This document shows positions 38,501 to 51,100 of a stretch of 64,000 nucleotides of DNA, piece after piece. Made by a program: the position numbers and the translations under genes. This stretch comes from Lanius collurio (lineage: Eukaryota > Chordata > Aves > Passeriformes > Laniidae): contig JACBWW010000016.1 of assembly GCA_020086605.1 (NCBI GenBank), forward strand, positions 15,595,665-15,659,664, given 5' to 3'. The notes under the pieces are model-generated. The model was not told the origin of the DNA and searched no databases. It worked only from the letters and a program-made list of their open reading frames with translations. The stretch's first letter is position 1; each line of letters opens with the position of its first letter.

Positions 38501-41500
38501 GACCTGTTCAGTGTCCCCTTATGCACCGCTTATCTTCCATTGCTCTTTGTATCCAAGATCTGTTTTGAATTTTTACAGAATATTCACTTCAGCCGTATTT
38601 TTGAAAGGGAACATGACATCTAGTCCCCTGGAGTCCTCTGAATGAGCATTTTATCAGTGAATCAGCCTTGAAATGTTACAGTGCTGGTTTAGTATTTGTC
38701 AGCGTCTGTATAAAACATGCACAAAGCCAAACCATAAAGAACTCAACACTTAAACAAAGAACAGTAAGCATCTGGATTGCCTTGAGAGCTTACTTGAGCT
38801 TCAAAGATTACCATGGGCATTTGTTTCAGTGGTTTTTCCTGGCTCTTGGTGTAGCTTGCACCTTTGCTTTCAGGCAGAAAGCCCCTGCCTTTCTGTCAGA
38901 ATAGCCCAGAAAGAAGTTACTGGGGGAGCACGGCTTTTTCTAGTCACACAGGAGTACCCTGAATTGGTAAAACTGCTGAATACGAGGCTGAACTATCTTA
39001 GCTAACAGTAGTTTTTCCGATAGAGCACTTGATTCTGATCCTGTTGAATTGATGCCCTTTTTTGGCCTCTCTTAAAAGTAGAGGTTAGAGTGGATGCCAT
39101 CTTGTTTTCTTGAAATACAGAGATTTACTCCCACCTCCATTTGATCTAGCTGTGAGCTTGCTTCCAGCTGGAACAAAACACTCCTAAAGTTTGGGCAGTG
39201 ATATCTTGAGCTACTGGAAAGAGGCCAGTCCAAAGCACTTGATGTCAAGGAGATTTTATATAAAGTTTCTCCTCAGAAGAATGTGAACTTGGTGCCAAAG
39301 GCTTTGATTAAGACCATTTCTAAGCCTGTTGGACATTGTCAGATGCCTTTCGTGGTGGTATAATTAGCTTTGTAGGAAGGTTTAGTGTCAGCTCAGAAAA
39401 CAAACGTGGAGAGAGGGTATTGCTGGCTTTCAGAAGTATGTTAAAATGTTGTGTGAGAATTCAGTTTTTAAAGCATTTTTCTCAAGTATTAACCACATTT
39501 CTCTTGAATCATGGAGTAACTGTTTCAAAATTTTCCTATACAGGCCATACTGAAGAAATGTTTATTATCCAAAAGCTTACATGAAATGGTGCCTTGAGGT
39601 TTGCCCCAAGTGTAGGGACTGTGGGACCAGTACGTGCTGGGGCGTGGCACAGGAGGTCATGGAGGATCTTTCACAAGGGTGAAATAAGTAGGAAAGACAG
39701 AAAAGCTGGTTGAAATGCAGCTGCCAAATATCATCTCTGTAGAGACAGCAGAAGGCAGGGTGGTATCTCCTTTTGTAAGAGGAGCCATCAGTAGAGCAAT
39801 GCCCCCCACAGCCACATCCAGGCACTTCTCGGGGCCTTGCAGGCAGGGTACTGCTCTGGCACTTCAGCCCAGCTGTCAGCGTGCCAGCTTTAAAGGCACA
39901 AAGTGCAAATCAGTGCACAATCCTGCCTTGGTATGGCACAGCTCTGCTGTCCAGCTTGGGCAGGGAAACTCACCTTTTGTAAGGTGTGCATCTTCTAGAA
40001 GTGGAAGCACCATGGGGTGCTGTCCTGGGTGGTAGAGAGCAGAGCATAAAATGGGTTCCTCTGCTGTGTGGGTGAGGGGACAGAAACCAAAGCATGGGTG
40101 TGCTGAAAGCTGAAATCACAGTCTGTCACGTCGCTGCATCTGCTACCTCCAGGGGTAGTTGTGTGCACCACTGCAGCATGAGCAATGTACACCTGTCATG
40201 GGGTAGGATTATAACCAGTGCTCAGAGATTGTTGTTCCATAGATCCCTTCAAATCATTAAGGCTTCCATCTCTCTTTGATTCTTTCTAGGCAGGGCAAGT
40301 TTTTTTTTGTACAGAGAAGATTAAAATCTATGTTTCCATTTTGGGAACATAGATGATGATTTCTTCGTCATCTGAAATGTGCTGTTTTCAAGTATAACAG
40401 CTTGGCTTGGAGGAGGCAGCAGAGAGGATCCCACCTGCAGCATGTCTGCACACTTGCACGCAGTCTTTACCAAACGCTGACTCCATCTGTCATGACAGAG
40501 TAAAAATAATTCCACGACACTGTATGCTCTGCAGTCTCACTAATATAGAGTCATGCTTAGTAACAAATCAAATGCTTAGGTGTGATGTTTCATCCCATGC
40601 AATTAAACTTCATAAAACCTTTGAAAAATGTATTTTAACATAATAGCAGTTCACTGTGAGAACCTCTAGTGTGTGTTTGTCATGGTCAATTCAAAAATTT
40701 GTGTGATGCACTGAATGTGACAGTGATTAGAGGATTGTCATTTCAGTATTCCTGCAGCTTCATGATTATTTAACAAAGCTCCAGGTTATCTCTATGGAAA
40801 ATACTAATCTAACCTATTCTGTGTGTGAAATAAACATGCAATTAAGCCCATGTCATGGCAGTTGGGGTCACCAAGCACTCGCTTTGTTTTTTTCTGTGGA
40901 GCAGTGACATTTACAGTGTTGGGCTGTGGTGCCTAAACCCTTCCTTAGGTTTCCTGAGTCAAGCCTTTATAAACCAGTGCTCATGCAGGGAAGGTAACTT
41001 GTGTTTGGAGTGTTACTTAACCTCATCTTCTTCCTTGGAATGCTGGCTGTTCAAAAACCACCTGATGTAATTCCTGCCAATAGAGAGCTTTTTCTGCACA
41101 CTTCACTCTTACAGACAGTCTTTGTGAAATTTGACATTTCTGTGATGGAGCACTAAGTAGTATAAATTTGAGGTCATAAGGGAAAACAAAAATAAAATTT
41201 GCATGCAATTCCAGGTTGTTTTCCTAGCTAGTGAGTAAGCTCTGGCATTAGGATGTAGTTGTGATTCACTCAAGTAAAAGGTCATCAGCAGATCAAAATG
41301 AGAGCTAAATGCCTTGACAGAAATATCTACCATAGGTAATTTTTTACTTCTTCTGTGAGCTTTACTTCAGGAAAGCATTATAATACTCTCTAATATGTAA
41401 CATTTCTACAATGAACAAGAGCACTCTTGCTAGGGCTGTGAAAACTGACTTGCTACTGAAATGTTCTGTAATAGGGAGAACCCCAACAGCGTGGTTTTTC

Positions 41501-41559
41501 TTTAAAAATAGAATGAAAGCACTTGAAGGACTTTCCTAATTATTATTTTTGTATAACAA
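35546..41559. other. Non-coding sequence, no gene or repeat recognised
   Basis: There is no open frame of 60 codons or more between about 35.96 and 38.66 kb, the emptiest part of the window. Frames near 39.6-40.0 kb (up to 106 codons) fall in a locally GC-richer patch and match nothing. A hairpin lies at 36362-36391. CR1-like text around 37.8-38.0 kb was considered and not accepted. No LTR or SINE was recognised. Confidence 0.5.
36362..36391. repeat. Perfect 9-bp inverted repeat (hairpin)
   Basis: TCCCTAATG (36362-36370) and CATTAGGGA (36383-36391) are exact reverse complements around a 12-base loop (GTGGCTGTCAGT). The stem is too short for a microRNA precursor and no TSD-like flanks were seen. 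It may be a chance structure. Confidence 0.7.
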
Positions 41560-41865
41560 TATATAAAAAAATAATTTAACATTTTACGGTAGCCTGTGGA
41601 GTTACCACTTCTGATATTTTGTAAATAAAATATTTTGACACAGTTGTGATGTGGAGTGTCGAAGCTGTCTGCCTCACATGGGCACTGTGTAATTACCCAT
41701 CCTAATCGCAATTATGTAATCTAGTATGTTGTTACAAGATTAGGGTATCTATTTATGTAGCTGAATCCCTGAAACATTCAAAGCACCGAAAATTACTGTG
41801 GGGAAATAAAGGAAACGTAAACATTTGAAAATTCCATTTAGGAAAGGCCATTAGGGTTACAAGAC
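41560..41865. promoter_or_regulatory. Candidate conserved non-coding element, homeodomain-site rich
   Basis: AT-rich sequence carries dense homeodomain-type cores: TAATTATTATTT just upstream, TAATTA at 41690-41695, CCTAATCGCAATTATG (a TAATC bicoid-class core plus CAATTA) at 41701-41716. Isolated CpGs are kept (TTTACGG, GTGTCGAAG, AATCGC, CACCGAAAA, AAACGTAAA). There is no coding signal. The pattern suits a developmental enhancer; this is inference from composition alone. Confidence 0.3.
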
Positions 41866-43934
41866 GTGCTGCCAAAATCAAGGGTATGTGCAATCAGAGG
41901 GGAGGCAGCGCATGCAGGCACAAAGCAGCGCTGCGCCGGTGCCAGCCTTGCTCTTGTGCAAGTCAGGCAGGCTCCTGCCCTGCAGGGAGCTGTGCAGCCA
42001 TTCTGGCTGTGCCTTTTGGGCCACCCAAAGCCTGTCATACTCACAGGGCTCCAGTGGTTCATGGCTCTGCCCTGTGATTGCCCTGGAGTTGAGCATCTCG
42101 GGGGGTTGAAGCCTCTGCTTTGCCACTGCCAAGGAGCTCGGGCTGGCTGCAATGGGAAGGCTTGGAGGTTGCTCTTTCCTCTCTATAACTCTGTCTGCCT
42201 CATCAAGGGAAGCTGTTCACTTCAGGTCAAAACTTGGTGCCATTTTCAAATTAAAGTTCATTGTTGAGGGCTCAAGTCTGAGATTTGTTCTTCTGTGACA
42301 GTTTTTCAGTTAGAAGTGCAGTGACTTATTCTCTTGCTGCTTCCCTTGCCAGGTAGGGAGTGAATAGATTACCCAGGATTCAGCCCTTCTGCTGGAAACA
42401 GAAGCTTCTCGCTCAAAGGGAGACTGGTCATTGTATGCCTTGACCCAGCCCATCATGTCAGGCCATTGCACTGAGTACAGAGGAGACACATGGAGAGAAT
42501 TCAACAAGGAAGAGTGTTTTGTGCTTTAGGGAGAAAACCCTACAGCAGGCTGGGAGAAAAAGCAAAAGAATTATTCACTGTGCTTATAACTCTAAAGGGT
42601 CTCAGAAGAATAGAAGTCTTAGACTGTAGGCTTTCATCATGAATGTGGATTTGAAGACAAAACCAGGTTTTTGACCTAACTTAAACAATCCACTCAGGAA
42701 AGATATCCTTGCAGAAGTGGTTAATGCAAGCAGAGGGGGTGACTAAATGAGTTAGACCTTGTGAAAGGATCCATTTATCGCGGCCGTGTACCAGGGGAGC
42801 TGCCGTTCTCGAGAGGCTAGCAAGGGGATTTGCAGAGCCTTGTTTTGTAGGTCATAGCTTCTAATTTGTCTTAACTTGCTACTGATTAAAAGTTAGCAGC
42901 GAATCCCCCTGTATTAGCTGTCTGAAATGAGCTTGTTACCTCACTATTGCTCCAGCAGGTTCAGCCTTCTGCAGTGTAAGAGTTGCCATCACAATGGCTC
43001 TCTCCCCAGCACGCAGCTAGAAACACAAAACCCCGTTTGTCTCTTCTGGGGTTGGGTCCCCAGAGACATTAAAGGTATTTGTGACTCCACAAGAAATCTT
43101 TCAGGTGACTATACAAAATTACTTTCTTTCACGGGGCTCCAGGTCTGTCAGAGGGGACTGTGGTTCATCCTCTTTGTAAAATCGTCAAGTTCTATTGAAG
43201 AATAGTGCCATGGAAGAAACATGGAGGTAGTGGTGAGGGTTTCCTGGAGTGCAGAGACAGTGCACAGGTCAGACTGTGTGACATGCCCTTTTAGTGTATT
43301 TTATAGCATTTTTTTGTATCTGGTCCCCAGCACCAGTCGCTTGTGAAATGCCCTGACCAAGAGTATATTCCCCATGGATGGGGAGGGGATGCTAACACCT
43401 TCTCAGTACTTCATCATCAATGCCAGAGCCCATGCACTCAGAGCAAAAAGGGATCCCTTGGAAACACAAGAGAGGAGGGCAACAAGAATATTGGCAATAG
43501 CAGATCTCTTGTCCAGGGCTCTTTTGTTCTTTCATGGTCTCTGTGCTCTTTTTTTTTCTTTTTCATGTACACGTTATTTCACCTCTAAACCAAATACAAC
43601 TGTTCATTAATACCAGTCAAGACTTGCCGGGGAGTTTTCAAATGAGACAATTGTGCTGAGTCAGATAGATGACACATCCTCCTTCTCACGTTACATTGCC
43701 TAAAATAGAGATCTTTTTAGAAGCAGAATTTGAGTGCATCTTGTCTCATACTTGCACAGGGATGCCAAAAAGCTACTGCTCAGGCCACAAAGTGATTTCA
43801 CTGCAGATTCAAACATCTCCTCTTTTAATAATATATCGTATATGAGTGACTTATTTCAGGTGTTGAAAGGGTAGATAACAATGGTTTAGAGGAAGACTTT
43901 CCCAACGGCTCCAATAGCAGTTTGGTACTTATCT
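41866..43934. other. Non-coding sequence; GC-rich patch 41.9-42.14 kb
   Basis: From 41890 to 42140 the sequence switches sharply to GC-rich, and frames of 84-133 codons stay open on both strands and in overlapping frames, as stop-poor GC-rich DNA does. None is recognisable. At 42780-42820 the words GCGGCCGT, CTCGAG and GCTAGC lie close together; a vector join was considered and rejected. Frames at 43343-43610 are unrecognised. Confidence 0.45.
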
Positions 43935-44000
43935 CTCCAGTAGATTTTAATGGGAATTAAGCACCTACAAGTCATTTTTTTGCCTTAGAAAATCTTTCCT
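43935..44000 (+). repeat. Possible dispersed-repeat fragment, family unassigned
   Basis: AGATTTTAATGGGAATTAAG followed by CACCTACAAG, a T-rich step and GCCTTAGAAAATCTT resembles a text recurrent in reptile and bird DNA (ATTTCAATGGGAGTTAGG, then CACCTAAATACCTTTG, then AAAATCTGGGCC). I remember the phrase as repetitive but cannot name the family. The match covers about 60 bp. Confidence 0.3.
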
Positions 44001-44399
44001 GCAGGCTATAGAAGAAGATTGGTAGCATTAAAAATGATGACATTTATCCAGGAAATGGCAAAAGGGAGCACAATAACCCTGCACTTCACAGGTGCTTTTC
44101 ATCAAAAAAGAAGCCCCACATCTTCACAAATCCAAGATACAAATGTTGCTGCATCCTGACGTTTGACCAATTCGGTGAATTCTTTAAGACCTTGTATCAA
44201 TGCTACATGCCAGCTGAAGGCACGAAGTGAGGTATCGTGTGCTGCCTCATTTCTCACTGCAGTGTATTTTGACAGTGGAAGTCAGAGCTGTGATCTGAAT
44301 AAGCAGGGTGAAAATATTATATAGTCTGAAGCATCTCACAATCCTAAGGAAAATATAAGGTGTAGGTTCTCAGGATAGAAGATTCTGATGCCTCCTCCT

Positions 44400-45165
44400 T
44401 CCATTAGTCTCTGGGTGGGTTAGTGGTTAATTATAACCTGCCACTTGGGTTTTCCCCATGCGACTGGCAATGATTTCCCTATTCCTAGATTAATTAAAAT
44501 GTTAAATAAGATCTGTCCCTAGTATCAGTCTCAGGAGTAGTGTGTTATCATTTATCTTTGCCCTTTAGTTATGGACATTTAGTAAGTTTTCAGTCATCTC
44601 CACCAGGATTTAATCCCAGTCAGCTTCAGGTTTGGGGATGGCTTTAAAGAAGTGCTATGGCACACTTTTCTTCTGTTGACTGTGTAATCCAACCAGAAGG
44701 AAAAGCTTGGTTTACTCCTTCTCACCTGCTGGTTTTGTATCCCAAATGAGTCCTGGATTCCTGCTGGCACTTCAACATCGGCAGGTTTGGCACTCACATT
44801 CGTTGTTACAGTGTCATCATTACAGGGCAATGATTCCTAGATCACCCTTTTTCCTTCTTCTTGCAGTAAGTGCTTCTTGCATTCTCAGATGACTTAACTC
44901 TCTACATATTTTAAAATAATTTCAATTAATGTAGTAAATTTGTTAGCTAATTCCCATAACACGTTTGCATTAAAACTAAAAGCTGAGTTTTCTTTCCTAT
45001 ACTTTTTTTTTTAAAGTGCTGAGTAGTCCAAGCATTTGAATCCTAAAAAAAGCTGTGTTCTCCCTTTTTTACCAGACTTACTTTTTTGTTACTTAGTTCT
45101 GCTATCTCCTCATTTCCCACAACTTTCATGGCAGCATTAAGTCATTCTGGATTTTCTACTTTCTT
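44400..45165 (-). mobile_element. Ancient LINE (CR1/L3-like) reverse transcriptase fragment, reverse-oriented
   Basis: The minus strand at 44489-44518 translates to GQILFNILIN, matching the non-LTR reverse transcriptase block GPVLFNIFIN. The DNA before it on that strand (44519-44546) is comparable to the GVPQGSVL-encoding stretch, but its frame is broken. Toward higher coordinates, expected to be more N-terminal RT, the matches are weaker: CCTAGATCACCCTTTTT (44838-44854) and TTAGTTCTGCTATCTCC followed by a CAT-rich block (45094-45155) resemble reverse LINE text. Only the 44489-44546 core is well supported; the outer limits are a guess. The 78-codon minus frame at 44594-44830 may be RT relic or chance. 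Confidence 0.5.
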
Positions 45166-48081
45166 GCTCGTCTGTGCTGCTTTTTCTTGTTTTGATCCTG
45201 TGTTGTTTCTGTCATGCTTTGGGGTTTTTTTAACTGCTTGTTTTGTGGTGGAGCCACGCTGCCCTCCCCGTTCCCACAGACCAGGCTGGCTGAGTTGGTG
45301 GGAGAATCTGTCTACACAAGAGCATATGTATAACAAATTTAGCTATTAATAAATGACTGTATGACAGTTACTATTTCTGTACCACTTCCCTTTGGAGGAG
45401 CTGCATGTCAAAATCTACACATTACCAGAACTCTCTCTGATTTCACTTTACTTGTGACTCAATGGCAATAGCATGTACTCTTTTATTTGGCCATCACAGG
45501 GGAATGGTAATAGATTTTCCTTGAAACCATTTTCCCTCATCATTTCCCATTACAGCTGTATACTTTGGCTTATAAGGATTTACTCATACCCTTCTGCTGA
45601 AACAGTTTCTTGTACTGCAAAAGTGGTGTAGCAGAGCTACCTTTGCCTTAAAACTGACTGAAGATTTTCATACTGTTTTTTTAAGTTTAAATTCCATTTT
45701 AACAAATACAAAGCAAAACCTGGGAGGAGGCAGAGGAAGGTGGTTTATTTCCTGTGATCCCAGATGGACATTCCTCTGTTGTCTCACGCTCCAGTATTTT
45801 GGATGCTCTAAAATGTTTTGAGTTGAAATGCAGGGGGAATATGAACACACATTAAAGCTGGTTTCCCTTGAGAACTCTAGCAATCATATACTGGTTGTTT
45901 TGAAAATGGAGGATTGCAGTAAAAACTAATTCCACCCTGTGATGCCGTAGCAGTGCTTTGAGATTCTGCTTGTGTAAGAAATGATGGACTGGTGAGATTT
46001 AAGAGCAGAAAGATGCAAGCACCTAGGAGTAGAAATAAAAGTATTTCTGACTTCACCTTAATAATTGCCATCAAAAATATATCCTGGCATTGATAACGAA
46101 AGCAAAAGAGCAGCTGACAGAAGTCAGCTGGAAGGCACAAGGATTAGCTGGTGACATTCTGATCTGTACAATTATGTGGATGCTATTAACATTTAAATAG
46201 TTTAAAAATCAGCTCACTGAAATACGGAATTGTGTGTTTGAACTGAAAAAATGCTGTCATTCTACCTGACTCAGTGATAATTGCCTAGTAAGTGCTAAAC
46301 GTAGTGAAATTGCAGCAGAGGCTCAGAAGTGCAGGCTAGGAACCAGGAATGGGAATGAAAGCAACATTCATCTTAAAACAAATTCAAAATAGCACTGAGT
46401 TTAAAGAAAGAAAGAAGGGGGGAAAAAAATCCCTACAAACCAGAAAACAAGCTTTTAAAATGCCAAGTTTGATGTAACCAAAAAAGCAAATAAGTGGTGG
46501 TGGATTTCAGCTGAAGGAATCAGGGATAAAATCTTCACTGTGAGTATAGCTGTTTTCTCACTGTTGCACACACATGCGTGCACATGTGTCTGCTCATGCA
46601 TGCTGGAGCCAAAGGGTCTTTCCCTCCCTGTTCTTAAGCCAAAGTCTGTACAGATGCTTGAGTTTGCCTGTGTGAAAGCAGATTTTCTGGATAAATCACA
46701 GCTCTGTTGGGCAACAAGTCTCTGCTGTTGTTAGCACATTTGAAAACTCACTTGTTCACTCTGCATCTTTGCTCCTCACATTTGGCTTTGCCTGGCTTAC
46801 TGAAGCTGGTCTGCCTCACTGGGACGGTCCATTGGAGTTGGGCTGCCCTCTCTGTGCAGGTCAGGCCACAGCCCTGCAGAGCTTCTCCCTTCCAGTGTCT
46901 TTGCATCTGTGCTGAGCCTCCTCCTGGCACAGAAAGGCTCATTTTCTCCAGAGACCAGCTAAGGGAGAACTGAACACAAGATGCAGAGATAATGCAAAGG
47001 GTTTCATAGGAATACAGGAGATGGGACTCAACGGTGACCTTTCCAGATTAGCTCTTAGTCCAGTGACAGGGCACACTTCTGTGCTGCTGGGGTTTGGTGC
47101 AGCTCGGAGGGCCAGGAAGGACACAGCAGAGGCAGCCTTTGCAAATCCAGGCTGACTGAGGAATTGCCTTAGGGATCCTAACAGATAAACAGCTGCACTT
47201 TTTTCTTCCTTAATAAGAAAGGAAACATGTATGTGCAGCTGTAGCTGTCTCTGCTGCAGAGCTGTCTCTGCCAGCTTCGGTGCATGGTGCATTCCTCATA
47301 CAGTTAATGCAGCAGCAGCACCTGGGAGAAAACATGGTCGAAGTCACCTACAGGCTCAGCCAAAATAAGCTGAATCAAGAAGCATCTTACTGTCACCCCA
47401 GCAGCTGCCTCACTGTGGGAACACCTTGGTAGGAGGCTGCTTCAGAGAAACTGTCACATCAGTGTTCTTAGAGATGTGTCTGGATTCGGAGTGCATCTCC
47501 CTAAATCCAATGGCTCTATTTAAAGCATTTTGCTTGAACATACGTGCCAGCTCTTTTGAAGGGCTTGCTTTTTTACTGTTATATTTCTACAGAGTTCATC
47601 TTATTTGGAAGGGCGGGGGATGTTTGTTACTTCCATCTTCCACTCTAGATAGTGAAGAAGAAAGGTTTTGACTTTAGAATGAGAATTTTGCTGGTGGTAG
47701 TCTCTCTGCTACCACCACTGCAGGCTCAGTGAAAAACAGAGTAAAACTGGGAAATTACTTCAGCGATACAGCAGTTCAGGATTTTGCATGTAATTCTATT
47801 AATGATGTATGAGCCAGAATAGATGCCAGCCTTCTCTCCTAGAGCTACATTTATTTTGCAAAACAATAGGATGGGAAGATGTTTAGCTTCATTTTTGTAA
47901 ATATACTTAGCAGACATGACTGATTACATGCAGGGAACAGAACAGTTATGTTAAAAAAATGATACAGTCATTTTTCTGCCTATAGCCACATTTCAAAACC
48001 ACAGAGGATTATTTGTAGATCACTGAAAAGTATTAAATGAGTTCATTGAATATTCTGTTAATATGCAGAGATTCAAAAACA
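45166..48081. other. Non-coding sequence, no gene or repeat recognised
   Basis: Frames reach 117 codons (46939-47292, minus) with no recognisable product. A purine block at 46415-46428 (AAGGGGGGAAAAAAA) was considered as an LTR polypurine tract and rejected because no LTR ends flank it. AT-rich patches lie at 44.9 and 46.2 kb. Confidence 0.5.
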
Positions 48082-48115
48082 AAAGATGCAAAGGTAAGAA
48101 TTTCTTTGCATCTTT
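48082..48115. repeat. Perfect 12-bp inverted repeat (hairpin)
   Basis: AAAGATGCAAAG (48082-48093) and CTTTGCATCTTT (48104-48115) are exact reverse complements around a 10-base loop (GTAAGAATTT); a G-T wobble adds one more pair. It lies 39 bases before an A21 run. Each arm contains ATGCAAA, the core of the POU octamer, in opposite orientation. It is too short for a canonical microRNA precursor. Options are a pair of mirrored POU-type sites, a tiny foldback relic, or chance. Confidence 0.8.
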
Positions 48116-48154
48116 ACTTTTTCATCAGAGAATACCACAGACAAACAAGAAATT

Positions 48155-48175
48155 AAAAAAAAAAAAAAAAAAAAA
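48155..48175 (+). repeat. Poly(A) run, A21
   Basis: Uninterrupted A21 followed by CCAAAAAAACCCCAAC. No AATAAA signal or gene copy is recognised upstream, and CR1 elements do not end in poly(A). It is a simple homopolymer, probably length-variable. Confidence 0.9.
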
Positions 48176-51100
48176 CCAAAAAAACCCCAACTAATCACTT
48201 CTTGCAGGTTTGAGTAAGGGAGGAATTAGAACTATTCCAGAGGGATAGAAGAAAATTTAGACAAAATAGGAGAATTTTCTTTTTCTTACTTATAGCAATA
48301 GGTATTGACTACCATAAGCAGGCTTCCAGGACTGGGGAGGTCAGCTCCAATTCAGAGGCTCTCCTGTGAGAGTCACCACAGCAGCAGGACCTCAGGCCAG
48401 GAAATCCTTCATCCACATTCATTTCTGCTGTGGATGGTGCATCAAGTGTCTGCCAGTGCCAGTGGAGAAGCAAGGTGTACTTTGTTACACTCCCTGGCAC
48501 AGATGGCAAGATCCTGTGATCCTCACATATGTGTTCTCTGTTTTTGCATATCTGGAAAGGCTGAACTATACTGCTGGTTTTGTCAAGAGATTTCATAGTG
48601 ATTAATATTTGACCAGCTCTTAAAAGGTAATGGAAACTTTTTGTAGTATCTCCCCTATTCAACTCCTGTCACACACATCTGAATTTATTTTCTTCCTGAT
48701 TGGCTTTAAAGGTGTGTAATCATGCAAGACTTAGACTGTTGACAGCACAATTTCAATTCCTAACAGCCACCCAGCAGACAGTTCTGCTGCAGCAGGAGCA
48801 GAGCGCAGGTTCCCACTGTCCCCTGGCTTTAATAGATGCACTGCTATCTCAGTTTCATTAGTTGTCTCACCTCTGAATGCAGAATTGAAATGTTATCAGC
48901 TTCTCTCTTGGTCTTTCATATTCCTGCTGTGCTCGTGTGTAGCTGGAAGCAAGCTGGCTTATCCTTGTAAAGCTGAGGATACACCTGCACCACATGATGT
49001 GGCTCAGTACGTGAGTGCTTTGCTGGTTCTCAGAAAGGATCTTGTTCTGGTAATGTGGAGATGAGCACAGGTTAATTTACCTTGCTAGTGAGTTACCCCA
49101 GTTCAGCAGTGCCTGAGCTGTCTGCCATCGCTTTAGGCCAGGGTTCAACTTTGATAGACTTGGGCTATGCTGCTCCAGTTCAAGCAGGAGAAGTTCTGTA
49201 GGGACAGAGTTTGCATCCCTGGCATTCATATCTGCAGCAGGAGCAGCTTGATGCTTTCTCGTGACAGTAAACAGTCCGTGTGTCACAGCTCAGCAGCGTG
49301 AGAGCAAGGACACGACAGGAGTCCAGTGCTGAGGCTGCTGTGGCAGCTCAAGTGGAGCTGCCTGGAGCCCTGAAGATTCGTTTCGCTGTTTGTGTTAACT
49401 ACTGTTTCTTTATTTTCTTCCATTATTTTTCAACTGCAAAATACCAACAATGTCTTTTTTTTTTCTTTTATTTCCTTTTATAGCACCTTTAAGTGCCTCT
49501 AGCTCTTTGACTTTAGACATAGCTGTCATCAGGCAGGTTGTTTCAGGTCTGCCTACATTTAGCCCAATGCATAAAGAGAAGTATTACTGCTGATCTCATT
49601 CTGAAATGTTACTAAGAAAATGAAATTACTGCAGGTCATTTTGAAGCAGGAGCAGGGTTTGTAGTCAGAAGCAATGTTTCAGTGTTACAGAGGAGAAGTG
49701 AACTGATGACAAAACCAACAATGAGGAGGAGGCCTTTGCTGCTTTTAGCAGCACCCTGTGCATCTACCTGCACTGTCCAGTGACAGGAATCACTGTGTTC
49801 ATAAAGCGTTTTGGGCAGCCTGAGATTTGTTTTGAAGGATTATCTTTGAGATACGTTGATTATCAATATGTAAAAAGGCTCAATTAGAAGTTCAAGCATA
49901 TTACAGAGTGCAGCTAATAAGAGCCATGGTGTGAAATACAACAGCACTCTGGTGGTGACACTGTTACAGCATCACAGTTAATGACCAAAATATTAAAGAA
50001 TTTATTGAAGTTCAATCATCAGTCAAGGTAAATTGATTCTTCTGGAAAAGAATGCAAATGTGTTCTTTTGATACTGTGTGAATACCAACCAACTACCCAG
50101 GCTCTGCTCATGCTCATTTCTATGGTTATCAATTTATGAACAGCTGTGTGAGCCATAGTAAAAGGAAGAGGGGAGTAGCAGTAATTAACATTTCATTTTA
50201 CTAATTACTGGCTGAAACTGTCACCATAATCCTGATGGCTAGATTTTTGCTCAGAGTGTTCCTTCCTCCTTTTTGCATGTTGTCTCCATCATTGTCTCTG
50301 TTGACCTGGGGCTAATCGCAACAGAAGAAGTTGGAGAGGGGATGAACAGTTTTAAGTCTTTCTGCAATCAGTGTTTCCTTCAGGCACAAAATGTGTGTGA
50401 AAGTGAGACTAAGAATCTGTCTTGGTCAAAGTCACCATTATAATCAAGATATCAGTGGAGTAGTGGCTTGTTCCCCTGCTGTCAGGAGGTCATCAGTGCC
50501 TCTTCAGATCCTGCTCTGGTTCTCTTTAACCTTTCTCATGCAGTTTGCTCTGTTGGGCCCTGCACTCAAAGGTCTCACACAATTTCTCCTCTCCAGTAGT
50601 TTGTTTCTTTTACTTTCTTAGTTCTTTGGCTGTGACAGTACAATCAACCTTTGCTTTCTTCACCGGTGTAGATCTTGCCTGTAGCTGTGCTGTCCTGGCA
50701 CAGAGCTTACCGGTACTTCCTGGACTCTGCTGTACACCTGGGGTGTTCTTCCCATATCTCTCTGAAACCTATAAGCACAAGTTCAAAGCCTGCTACTTTA
50801 GTACAACCCCTCCTCCTCCTAAGCATGCTGTGTTAGTGTTGTGTGGGGTGAGTTCTGGGGGTTCATTATGTTTCACGAGATGCAAGCTTCAGGACAAGAT
50901 GAAGATCTTCAGAGGCTGCAGGTGGTTTCCAGCAGTGTGACACACTGCATGTGAAACATGAGGGTTTCAAACATGCCCATGCCTGGATGTCCCCTGTCAC
51001 CAGCACTGTGCAGTACTTGAGCTGTGCCACCTCCCAGCTGCACTTTGCACCCCCTGAGGGTTCCTTGCAAGGGCACTTTGTTGGTTTCCAGTGTGGGCAA

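Noticed and set aside
41866..42267. 133-codon frame in the GC-rich patch as an exon
   Set aside because: Four overlapping frames on both strands stay open, there are no convincing splice sites, and no family is recognised.
42780..42825. GCGGCCGT, CTCGAG and GCTAGC close together, like a cloning linker
   Set aside because: The NotI-like site is incomplete, spacing is natural, and flanks are ordinary genomic DNA on both sides; chance is the simpler reading.
46410..46430. Second polypurine-like run
   Set aside because: Same reason: no paired LTR or internal region.
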